This document shows, one piece after another, positions 1-6,839 of a stretch of DNA of 42,678 bases. Source of the stretch: Pseudoxanthomonas mexicana (GTDB lineage: Bacteria > Pseudomonadota > Gammaproteobacteria > Xanthomonadales > Xanthomonadaceae); NCBI RefSeq assembly GCF_001556105.1, contig NZ_LSIF01000104.1, forward strand, positions 7,501-50,178, read 5' to 3'. Below the pieces are notes generated by a model, which saw only the letters and a program-made list of their open reading frames with translations, made no database searches and was not told the origin of the DNA. Position 1 is the stretch's first letter, and each line of letters begins with the position of its first letter. A program made the position numbers and the translations under genes.

Positions 1-46
1 CGTCGGCACCACGGCCGATCAGGGCAAACGCTTCTGCGGAGGACAC
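1..46 (-). CDS. tyrS: Tyrosyl-tRNA synthetase, N-terminal fragment (partial)
   Basis: Only the first 15 codons are in the window; the gene runs off the left edge. Read on the minus strand from a GTG at 46-44 it gives (V/M)SSAEAFALIGRGAD, which matches the start of gammaproteobacterial TyrS, where a short helix ending in a LIGRG-type motif precedes the Rossmann catalytic domain. Divergent tyrS and M23 peptidase genes with anmK beyond them is also the Pseudomonas arrangement, which supports the call. No ATG lies in frame upstream. The Shine-Dalgarno is weak. Too short for certainty. Confidence 0.65.
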   Translation of the reverse strand, partial: MSSAEAFALIGRGAD

Positions 47-160
47 GGGATAGCAGTTCCAGTAGGGGCGGCCACGTGAAGGCCAAGTCAGTGACGTGAA
101 GTTGCCGTTAAAAGAAAGTAAATAGTGATATCAGTCAAAAAAGCTATTTGACTCAATGGT

Positions 161-189
161 TTGACGCGAAGTCTTCGCGTGTCTATGGT
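161..189 (+). promoter_or_regulatory. Sigma-70-type promoter of the M23 peptidase gene
   Basis: TTGACG at 161-166 and TATGGT at 184-189 are separated by exactly 17 bases, close to consensus for both boxes, in an AT-richer stretch between divergent tyrS and the peptidase. Predicted transcription start is near 196. This rules against the in-frame TTG at 148 as a start and favours the ATG at 232. Confidence 0.6.
164..180. promoter_or_regulatory. Perfect palindrome in the promoter spacer (candidate operator)
   Basis: ACGCGAAG at 164-171 and CTTCGCGT at 173-180 are exact reverse complements around a single T at 172. The palindrome begins inside the -35 box and fills most of the 17-base spacer, so a protein bound there would block RNA polymerase. 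The binding protein is unknown. Confidence 0.45.
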
Positions 190-231
190 ACGCCGATTGG
201 GGCTTTGCCTTGGCCCCGGGATGCAACCTTG

Positions 232-1668
232 ATGCAAACTCATGGGGGCGGCAACAGCCGCAAGCAACAATTCCGGGATCGCCTTGGGGTGCTTCGCGAT
301 ACCGCGGTGAAGCGGCATCTGCCGGAAGGGCGCTGGACGCGCCGCCACTGGATCCACGCCAGCCTCTTCACCACGATCGGTGTGTTGATGGCCACCATCG
401 TGCCGGGCTTCTCCAGCGCGATCCAGGTGCCGGTGTCCGAACCGCGCAACACCCTGCTGCTGGATCTGCCCGAACTGTCTGCGGCACGCCTGGCCGGCAC
501 GGCCGGCGACAGCTGGCAGGTGATCCGGGTGCAGCGAGGTGAGACCCTTGGCGCCATTTTCGAAGAGTTGGGCATCCCGGCCGCCACGCTGCATCGCATC
601 CTGGACAACGCGGACGCCAAGAAGGCGCTGACGCGCCTGAAGCCCGGCACCGAAATCGCGTTCGACCTGCCGGTCACCGGTGGCTTGCGCACGTTGCGCT
701 ACGACCGCGATCCCAGCCACCGGGTCGAACTGCTGGTCGGTGCCGACAAGGTCACCGAGCGCGTGGTCGCCCGCGAAACCACCACCCGGACGGTCGTGCT
801 CAGCGGCAAGGTCGGGCGTTCGTTGAACCGCTCGGCCCGCAAGGCAGGCCTCACGTCGGCCAACATCAATTCGCTGACCGACGAGATCTTCAAGTACGAC
901 ATCGACTTCAACTCGGACCTGGGCCCGGACGACCGTTTCAGCGTGGTCGTCGAACAGACCTGGCGCGAGGGCGAGCTGGTCAGCACCAGCCCGGTCCAGG
1001 CCGCCACGTTCACCGTCGACGGCAAGCTGCATTCGGGTTTCCGCTTCACCCGCCCGGGCGGGAAACCGGAGTACTTCACTGCCGCCGGCCGGCCGCTGAA
1101 GAAGAATTTCATCCGCATGCCGATCGCGTATGCACGCATGAGCTCGAAGTTCGGTGCACGCCGCCATCCGGTGCTGGGCACGATGCGCATGCACAAGGGC
1201 GTGGATTACGCCGCGTCGACGGGCACGCCGATCATGGCCGCCGGCGACGGTCGTGTGCAGTTCGCGGGCTGGCAGGGCGGCTACGGGCGCACGGTCATCC
1301 TCGACCACGGCCGCGGGCACACCACGCTGTATGCGCACATGTCGCGCGTGGGCAGCATCAAGCAGGGCCAGCGCGTCGCGCAAGGCACAGTGATCGGCTA
1401 CGTCGGCACCACCGGCCTGTCGACCGGACCACACCTGCACTACGAGTTCCGCATCAACGGCGCGCACCGCAATCCGCTGTCGGTCACGATGCCGCCGCCG
1501 GAGCCGCTGGCGGGCGCGCAGCTCGCCGCGTACCGCACCTACACGGCGAATGCGCTGACGCGTATCCGTACGGTCGAGAACATCATCTATGCCGATGTCG
1601 GGCCGGCGGACGATGCCAAGAAACCGACCACGGTGGCCAGCGCGAAACCGGCAGCACGCAAGGGCTGA
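232..1668 (+). CDS. Membrane-anchored M23 murein endopeptidase (LytM/MepM-like)
   Basis: A 478-residue cell-wall hydrolase expected to cut peptide cross-links in periplasmic peptidoglycan. A short basic cytoplasmic head is followed by one hydrophobic anchor (roughly residues 43-62), an OapA/LysM-like region (WQVIRVQRGETLGAIFEELG) and a C-terminal M23 domain. Zinc ligands are visible as HKGVD and HLHYE, with YAHMS between them, so the domain should be active. I chose the ATG at 232 because the likely promoter lies at 161-189; an in-frame TTG at 148 would sit upstream of it. Next to anmK, and with ampG two genes further on, it fits peptidoglycan turnover. Family is certain; exact bond specificity is inferred. 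Confidence 0.9.
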   Translation: MQTHGGGNSRKQQFRDRLGVLRDTAVKRHLPEGRWTRRHWIHASLFTTIGVLMATIVPGFSSAIQVPVSEPRNTLLLDLPELSAARLAGTAGDSWQVIRVQRGETLGAIFEELGIPAATLHRILDNADAKKALTRLKPGTEIAFDLPVTGGLRTLRYDRDPSHRVELLVGADKVTERVVARETTTRTVVLSGKVGRSLNRSARKAGLTSANINSLTDEIFKYDIDFNSDLGPDDRFSVVVEQTWREGELVSTSPVQAATFTVDGKLHSGFRFTRPGGKPEYFTAAGRPLKKNFIRMPIAYARMSSKFGARRHPVLGTMRMHKGVDYAASTGTPIMAAGDGRVQFAGWQGGYGRTVILDHGRGHTTLYAHMSRVGSIKQGQRVAQGTVIGYVGTTGLSTGPHLHYEFRINGAHRNPLSVTMPPPEPLAGAQLAAYRTYTANALTRIRTVENIIYADVGPADDAKKPTTVASAKPAARKG

Positions 1669-1692
1669 TCGCCCCGCATGGCGGGCTGCCTG

Positions 1693-1723
1693 AAAAGGCG
1701 GGACACTGTCCCGCCTTTTTCTT
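1693..1723 (+). terminator. Rho-independent terminator after the M23 gene
   Basis: GGCGGGAC at 1697-1704 pairs with GTCCCGCC at 1708-1715 around a 3-base loop; flanking A and T runs extend the stem to 12 pairs, followed by TTTTTCTTT. It lies 25 bases after the stop codon and before anmK. Confidence 0.85.
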
Positions 1724-1739
1724 TGCCTGACGGTTCCGC

Positions 1740-2870
1740 ATGACTGACGCCACCGACGCCGATCTCTATCTGGGCCTGATGTCCGGCACCAGCGCCGACG
1801 GCATCGATGCCGCCCTGGTGCGCTTCGAAGGCGAGGGCCGCACCCTGCGCTGCGAACTGGTGCAGGGCCGCACGTTCGAGTGGAACGCGGCATTGCGCGC
1901 GCAGCTCGTTGCACTTGGCCAAGGCGCGGATACCGTGTCGCTTGATGCACTGGGCGCGCTGGACGGACGCATCGCGCTGGCCTTCGCCGAGGCGGCGCTG
2001 GCCTTGCTGCAGGAGGCCGGCGTGCCGCGCGACCGTGTCCGCGCGATCGGCTCGCACGGCCAGACGGTCCGGCACCGCCCGCAAGCGGAGCCGCCTTTTA
2101 CGTGGCAACTCGGCGACGGCAACGTGATCGCCGAGCGCAGCGGTATCCCCACGGTGGCCGACTTCCGTCGCCGCGATGTGGCCGCCGGCGGCCAGGGCGC
2201 GCCGCTGATGCCGGCGTTCCATGCGGCGCTGCTGGGTTCCCCGACCGAGGACCGCGCGGCGCTCAACCTGGGCGGCATCGCCAATTTCACCTTGTTGCCC
2301 ACCAAGGGGGACGTGCGCGGCTTCGATACCGGCCCGGCGAACGCCCTGATGGATGCGTGGTGCGAGCGCCATAGCGGCCAGCCGTATGACGCCGGTGGCG
2401 CATTCGCGGCAAGCGGCAGCGTCGATGCGCCGCTCCTCGCCCGGCTGCTGGCGGAACCCTGGTTCGCCCTGCCTCCGCCCAAGAGCACCGGTCGCGAACA
2501 GTTCCATCTCGACTGGCTGCAGGCGCGACTGGGCGACGCCGTGGTGGCACCGGCAGACCTGCAAGCCACGCTGCTGGAACTGACCGCGCGCACGGTCGCC
2601 GATGCCCTGCAGATGACGCAACCGGACACGCGACGCGTGCTGGTGTGCGGGGGCGGCGTACGGAATCCGGTACTAATGGCGCGATTGGCGGCGTACCTGC
2701 CGCAGGCCGTCGTGGAGTCGACCTCCGCGCATGGCCTGGATCCGGATTACGTGGAAGCGATGGGCTTCGCCTGGCTGGCGCGTGAAACGCTGGCAGGACG
2801 CCCCGGCAACCTGCCCGCAGTGACCGGAGCCGCCGGACCCCGCATCCTCGGCGTGGTCTACCCCGCCTAG
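1740..2870 (+). CDS. anmK: Anhydro-N-acetylmuramic acid kinase
   Basis: A 376-residue kinase that cleaves the 1,6-anhydro ring of anhMurNAc and phosphorylates it, giving MurNAc-6-phosphate for cell-wall recycling in the cytoplasm. The N-terminal [10 protein letters not shown] motif (residues 14-23), GSHGQTVRH, the [14 protein letters not shown] segment with the catalytic Asp, NLGGIANFT and the C-terminal VCGGGVRNP are all family signatures, and the length is typical. A strong terminator separates it from the M23 gene, so it probably has its own promoter. Its last four bases overlap the end of a convergent small gene. With ampG close by it completes import and use of anhydro-muropeptides. Confidence 0.97.
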   Translation: MTDATDADLYLGLMSGTSADGIDAALVRFEGEGRTLRCELVQGRTFEWNAALRAQLVALGQGADTVSLDALGALDGRIALAFAEAALALLQEAGVPRDRVRAIGSHGQTVRHRPQAEPPFTWQLGDGNVIAERSGIPTVADFRRRDVAAGGQGAPLMPAFHAALLGSPTEDRAALNLGGIANFTLLPTKGDVRGFDTGPANALMDAWCERHSGQPYDAGGAFAASGSVDAPLLARLLAEPWFALPPPKSTGREQFHLDWLQARLGDAVVAPADLQATLLELTARTVADALQMTQPDTRRVLVCGGGVRNPVLMARLAAYLPQAVVESTSAHGLDPDYVEAMGFAWLARETLAGRPGNLPAVTGAAGPRILGVVYPA

Positions 2871-3094
2871 AAGCCGTTGCCGGGCGACACGCTCTTCAAG
2901 GCGCTGATCGCGTCGGCCAATGCATTCACTTCGCGGTCGTCGAAGCCGCCGCGGACTTCGGACTCACAGACGAACAAGCCCTGCTCCAGCAGGTTGAAGA
3001 TGGTGTCGTGGATCGGCCAGCCACGGGCCTGGGAGACGCGCCGGATGCGCTCCGCCAGGATCGGGTCCACGTCTTTCAGCACGATGTCGGTCAT
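2867..3094 (-). CDS. Small ribbon-helix-helix-like protein
   Basis: A 75-residue protein starting [21 protein letters not shown] short beta-like N-terminus, then a basic amphipathic helix, a turn (RGWPIHD) and a second helix ([10 protein letters not shown]) resembles the ribbon-helix-helix DNA-binding fold of FitA/Arc-type proteins. The acidic C-terminus ends in a helix. I start at the ATG at 3094 because GGGGGAC lies just upstream; the longer frame to 3145 has no such signal. It follows ampG in the same direction with a 48-base gap and may be its last operon member. There is no toxin gene beside it, so an antitoxin role is not supported. Function unknown. Confidence 0.7.
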   Translation of the reverse strand: MTDIVLKDVDPILAERIRRVSQARGWPIHDTIFNLLEQGLFVCESEVRGGFDDREVNALADAISALKSVSPGNGF

Positions 3095-3141
3095 TTCGCC
3101 GTCCCCCAAGCTGCTCCCGGAAGGGACTGTAGCGCAGTCAA

Positions 3142-4476
3142 TCATCCACGCGTATCCGGTGGCGGTTCATCCACACCGGTCGCGGCCTCGTGTCCACCAC
3201 CGAACCGGATGCGCGGCGCCAGCCAGAAGAACAGCATGACCGCGGGTACTGCCACCAATGCGGTGATCCAGAAATACACGCCATAGCCGGTCTGTTCGAC
3301 GATACCGCCGGAGACGGCGCTGAGCAGTTTGCCGGGCAGCATCACCAGCGAGGAGAACAGGGCGTACTGCGTGGCCGTGAAGCGCTGGTTCACCAGCGCC
3401 GAGAGGAACGCGACGAGCGTGGTGCCCTGGAAGCCCTGCGCCAGGTTTTCGCCGGAGATCACCAGCGTCAGTTTCCACACGTCGCCGTCCGCGCCGATCA
3501 ACCAGACGTAGAGCAGATTGCTGATCGCGCCCAGCACGATGCCCGCCAGCAGCGGCCACTTCACGCCCCAGCGCGCGATCGCGATGCCGGCGAGGAATAC
3601 CCCGCCCAGTCCGACCCAGATGCCGTAGAACTTGGTGACCGTGGCGATCTCGGTCTTGGTGAAGCCCTGGCCGAGGTAGAACGGCGCCATGATGCCGCCA
3701 CCCAATGACTGATCCGAAATCTTCGCCAGCAGGATGAAGGCGAGCAGCGCCAGCGCCAGCGCCGCACCAAAGCGGCGGAAAAAGTCGAGGAACGGCTCCA
3801 CCACGCCTTCCTGCAGGCCTTCCGCCCACGTCGTCATCCTGACCCGCACCACGTCCGGCTCCGAGGCGAGCAGCACCGCAACCACCGGGATCAGCATGAA
3901 CGCGGCCATGGCGACGTACACCTGCGGCCACGGCACGTGGTCGGCCAGCACCAGCGCCAGCATGCCGGTGATGATCAGCGCGATGCGGTAACCCAGCGAG
4001 TAGGTCGCCAGCAACGCGCCCTGCGATTCCTGCGGCGCGATCTCGATACGGTATGCATCCACCGCGATATCCAGCGTGGCGCCCGCAAACGCCGTCAGCA
4101 GTGTGATCCAGATGAAGGGGGCCAGCTTGCCGGGCGTCAGGTGCGCCATCAGCAGCAGGCCGATGATGACGATCGCCAACGCCAGCAGCAGCCAGCCGCG
4201 ACGCTGGCCCAGTCGTCCGAGCAACGGCAGCCGCCAGCGGTCCACCACCGGCGCCCACAGGAACTTGAGCGTGTACGCCAGGCCCGCGCTGGCGATCAGG
4301 GTGATGTTCTTCAGCTCCAGCCCGTTCTCGGTCAGCCAGTACGCCAGCGTGCCGGCCACCAGCAGGAACGGCATGCCCGAGGCGAAGCCGAAGAAGAACA
4401 TCGTCCATGCCGACGGCTGTGCGAACGCACGCCAGACCGAGGGCTTGGACGGGCGGTCGCCGGCGGAGATCGTCAT
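3142..4476 (-). CDS. ampG: AmpG-family muropeptide permease
   Basis: A 444-residue MFS transporter with about 12 to 14 membrane spans, expected to import GlcNAc-anhydroMurNAc peptides from periplasm to cytoplasm. Family features include the opening FFFGFASGMPFLLVAGTL, the LKFLWAPVVDR loop and TLDIAVDAYRIE after the fourth to fifth span. It probably works with the neighbouring anmK and M23 genes in peptidoglycan recycling, which in many Gram-negatives also feeds beta-lactamase induction; no ampR or beta-lactamase gene is in view. Its ATG shares one base with the stop of the upstream exonuclease III gene (TGATG), so the two are probably translationally coupled. Substrate is inferred from family and context. 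Confidence 0.9.
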   Translation of the reverse strand: MTISAGDRPSKPSVWRAFAQPSAWTMFFFGFASGMPFLLVAGTLAYWLTENGLELKNITLIASAGLAYTLKFLWAPVVDRWRLPLLGRLGQRRGWLLLALAIVIIGLLLMAHLTPGKLAPFIWITLLTAFAGATLDIAVDAYRIEIAPQESQGALLATYSLGYRIALIITGMLALVLADHVPWPQVYVAMAAFMLIPVVAVLLASEPDVVRVRMTTWAEGLQEGVVEPFLDFFRRFGAALALALLAFILLAKISDQSLGGGIMAPFYLGQGFTKTEIATVTKFYGIWVGLGGVFLAGIAIARWGVKWPLLAGIVLGAISNLLYVWLIGADGDVWKLTLVISGENLAQGFQGTTLVAFLSALVNQRFTATQYALFSSLVMLPGKLLSAVSGGIVEQTGYGVYFWITALVAVPAVMLFFWLAPRIRFGGGHEAATGVDEPPPDTRG

Positions 4477-5252
4477 CAGGTGTAGTCCACCGTGAAGGGC
4501 GCATGGTCGGAGAAGCGCTGCTCGCGATAGATCGAGCAGGCTTTCAGGCGGTCACGCAGCGACGGCGTGACGAACTGGTAGTCGATCCGCCATCCCACGT
4601 TGTTGGCGCGCGCCGCGCCACGGTTGCTCCACCACGTGTAGTCCTGCCCTTCCGGATGCAGCGCGCGGTACGCGTCGACCCAGCCACCGTCGTCCACGCA
4701 CATGCCGTTCAACCAGTCCCGTTCGGGTGGCAGGCAGCCGGAATTCTTCTGGTTGCTGGTCCAGTTCTTGATGTCCAGCCGGCTGCGCACGATGTTCCAG
4801 TCGCCGCACAGCACGTAATGGCGGCCGCTGCGACGCCATTCGTCCAGCACCGGCGCCAGCCAGTCCATCACCTTGAACTTGAAGCCCTGGCGTTCGTCGC
4901 CCGACGAGCCCGACGGGATATAGAACGACACCACGCTCAGGTCGCCGAAGCGCGCTTCGATGTAGCGGCCCTCCTCGTCGAAGTCCGGCCAGCCCAGCGC
5001 CGTTCGGACTTCGTCAGGCTCGCGCCTGGCGTAGATCGCCACGCCGCTGTAGCCCTTCTTGGTGCTGGCATCGCGGAACCAGGCCTTGTAGCCCGCCGGC
5101 AGGAACTCGGGGCCGGCCAGCTGGTGCTCCTGGGCCTTGGTCTCCTGCACGCACAGCACATCGGCGTTCTGCGCCGTGAACCAGTCGAAGAAGCCCTTGG
5201 TGGCGGCCGAGCGCAGGCCGTTGGCGTTGAAGCTGATGATGCGCATGTGCAC
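4476..5252 (-). CDS. xth: Exodeoxyribonuclease III (AP endonuclease)
   Basis: A 258-residue endonuclease/exonuclease/phosphatase-fold enzyme of base-excision repair that nicks abasic sites and degrades 3' ends. Visible signatures are ISFNANGLR, VQETKAQ (metal-binding Glu), GYSGVAIY, YIPSG, CGDWNI (Asp and Asn of the active site), TWWSNRG and the C-terminal FSDHAPF with the catalytic His. Translation may instead start at the third residue (ATG at 5246), the more usual MRIISFN start; neither ATG has a strong Shine-Dalgarno. It is divergent from pyrE, 109 bases away, and coupled by TGATG to the permease gene. The link with muropeptide uptake is probably only positional. Confidence 0.96.
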   Translation of the reverse strand: MHMRIISFNANGLRSAATKGFFDWFTAQNADVLCVQETKAQEHQLAGPEFLPAGYKAWFRDASTKKGYSGVAIYARREPDEVRTALGWPDFDEEGRYIEARFGDLSVVSFYIPSGSSGDERQGFKFKVMDWLAPVLDEWRRSGRHYVLCGDWNIVRSRLDIKNWTSNQKNSGCLPPERDWLNGMCVDDGGWVDAYRALHPEGQDYTWWSNRGAARANNVGWRIDYQFVTPSLRDRLKACSIYREQRFSDHAPFTVDYT

Positions 5253-5361
5253 GTCGTTCGTCGGAAACCGGGCAAGCGTACCCGAACCGGCGCATCCGTC
5301 GCGCGGCCTCGACCGGCAGGCGGTTATCCTGTCGTCTCACCTGTTCAGTCCGCCACCGCCC

Positions 5362-6033
5362 ATGACCGATCACCGCGCCCGCTTCCTCCAGCTCGCCCTG
5401 CACGCGCAGGCCCTGCGCTTCGGCCAGTTCACGCTGAAATCGGGGCGGCAGAGCCCGTACTTCTTCAATGCCGGACGCTTCGACAGCGGCGCGCGCCTCG
5501 CCGGGCTGGCGGCCTGCTACGTCGATGCGGTCGAGGAGGCAGGCCTGTCGTTCGACCTGCTGTTCGGTCCCGCCTACAAGGGCATTCCGCTGGCGACCGC
5601 CGTGGCGTGCGAGTTCGCCCGCCGCGGTCGCGACGTGCCGGTCGCGTTCAACCGCAAGGAAGCCAAGGATCACGGCGAAGGCGGCCTGCTGATCGGCGCA
5701 CCGCTGGAAGACCGCCGCGTACTGATCGTCGACGACGTGATTACCGCCGGCACCGCCATCCGCGAAGCGCTGGGCCTGATCCGCGCCGGTGGCGGCACGC
5801 CGGCCGGGATCGTCGTCGCGCTCGACCGGCAGGAAGTGCTGGGCGAACCCGGCACCGGCGGCGCTCGCCGTTCGGCCGCGCAATCGGTGGCCGAGGAAAC
5901 CAGCGTGCCGGTGGTGGCCGTGGCCAGCCTGCACGACCTGCTTGCTTTTGCCGGCGAAAGCGCCGACCTTGTCCACCACCGCGACGACCTGCTGGCCTAT
6001 CGGGCCCGCTACGGCAGCGCGGCCCAGGACTGA
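5362..6033 (+). CDS. pyrE: Orotate phosphoribosyltransferase
   Basis: A 223-residue enzyme converting orotate and PRPP to orotidine-5'-phosphate in pyrimidine synthesis. The FTLKSGRQSPYFFNAG segment near the N-terminus, GPAYKGIPLA, the mobile loop NRKEAKDHGEGG and the PRPP loop VLIVDDVITAGTA (with its paired Asp) are diagnostic, and the length is normal. The ATG at 5362 fits the usual N-terminus; a longer in-frame extension has no family match. An exported-protein gene follows after 17 bases. Pseudomonads have pyrE close to algC, dut, coaBC and radC too, so this is a conserved neighbourhood. Confidence 0.97.
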   Translation: MTDHRARFLQLALHAQALRFGQFTLKSGRQSPYFFNAGRFDSGARLAGLAACYVDAVEEAGLSFDLLFGPAYKGIPLATAVACEFARRGRDVPVAFNRKEAKDHGEGGLLIGAPLEDRRVLIVDDVITAGTAIREALGLIRAGGGTPAGIVVALDRQEVLGEPGTGGARRSAAQSVAEETSVPVVAVASLHDLLAFAGESADLVHHRDDLLAYRARYGSAAQD

Positions 6034-6050
6034 CCGCAGTGGGGACTGCC

Positions 6051-6761
6051 ATGACCGTCCGTACTTCCTACCTGCTGGCTGCGTTGCTCGTGGCCGCGCC
6101 GATCGTGCATGCACAGGGCAACCAGGGTGCCGCGCCGGCCAACAAGAAACTCTTCTGCTGGGAAGAGAAGGGCCAGCGTGTCTGCAGTGATGCGCTGCCG
6201 GCCGATGCCGTCAACGTCGCGCGCGACGAGATCAGTGCGGCCAGCGGGCTGCGCACCGGCGGCGTGGACCGCGCCTTGACCGATGAAGAACGCGCGCAGG
6301 CCGCCGTCGTGGCGCAGCAGCAGCTGATCGATGCCGCCGCCGCGGACATGCGCCGGCGCACCGACGCCGCGATGCTGCTCTCGTACCGCAGCGAAGAGGA
6401 GCTGCGGCGCGTCTTCAACGAGCGCACGGCCATCGTCGACAACAACGTCCGCACCGCCAGTTACAACACCATCAGCCTGCGCGATGGCCTGATCAGCCTG
6501 CTGCAGACCGCCGGTGACAACGAACTGGCCGGCCGGCCCGTGTCCAAGGAGATGGCCGCTTCCATCCACCAGCGCCACGCGGAACTGGTGCGTACGCGCC
6601 GCCTGCAACAGAGTTTCGAGACGCAGCGCGCGCAACTGGACGTGGAGATCGCCGATATCCTGCAGCGCTTCCGCGCCATGAAGGGCGTCACACCGGAACA
6701 GGCGGAAGAAGCCGCCCTCAAGTCCACCACGCCTGACGTGCCCGCGCCCGCACGCAGGTAG
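6051..6761 (+). CDS. Exported DUF4124-like protein with coiled coil
   Basis: A 236-residue periplasmic protein of unknown function. A signal peptide (MTVRTSYLLAALLVAAPIVHAQ) is followed by LFCWEEKGQRVCSDALPADA, a short two-cysteine segment of the DUF4124 type in which a W/Y-rich strand precedes CSD and a Pro. From about residue 75 onward it is Glu/Arg/Gln-rich and helical (repeated RxxxxxA and ELxRxR patterns), suggesting a coiled coil. GGGGA seven bases upstream supports the ATG. It is 17 bases after pyrE and probably cotranscribed. Exported proteins of this sort are common in xanthomonads; the role is not known. Confidence 0.8.
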   Translation: MTVRTSYLLAALLVAAPIVHAQGNQGAAPANKKLFCWEEKGQRVCSDALPADAVNVARDEISAASGLRTGGVDRALTDEERAQAAVVAQQQLIDAAAADMRRRTDAAMLLSYRSEEELRRVFNERTAIVDNNVRTASYNTISLRDGLISLLQTAGDNELAGRPVSKEMAASIHQRHAELVRTRRLQQSFETQRAQLDVEIADILQRFRAMKGVTPEQAEEAALKSTTPDVPAPARR

Positions 6762-6787
6762 GCCGCGTCGGCACCCTCTCTGGAAAC

Positions 6788-6816
6788 GACAACGCCGGGC
6801 GCTGCCCGGCGTTGTC
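6788..6816. terminator. Bidirectional hairpin between convergent genes
   Basis: A perfect 13-bp stem: GACAACGCCGGGC at 6788-6800 pairs with GCCCGGCGTTGTC at 6804-6816 around loop GCT. It lies between the DUF4124-like gene and the convergent phosphomannomutase gene. There is no long T run, so termination is likely but not certain. Confidence 0.65.
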
Positions 6817-6839
6817 GCAATGGCCCCTGGTGTGCGGGC

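Noticed and set aside
88..1950. A 620-codon open frame on the minus strand across the M23 gene
   Set aside because: It runs antisense to an intact, motif-bearing gene in high-GC DNA, where such frames are common; its protein is Arg/Ala-rich without any family signature.
2867..3094. Antitoxin of a toxin-antitoxin pair
   Set aside because: The fold fits, but the neighbours are anmK and ampG and no toxin-sized gene is next to it.
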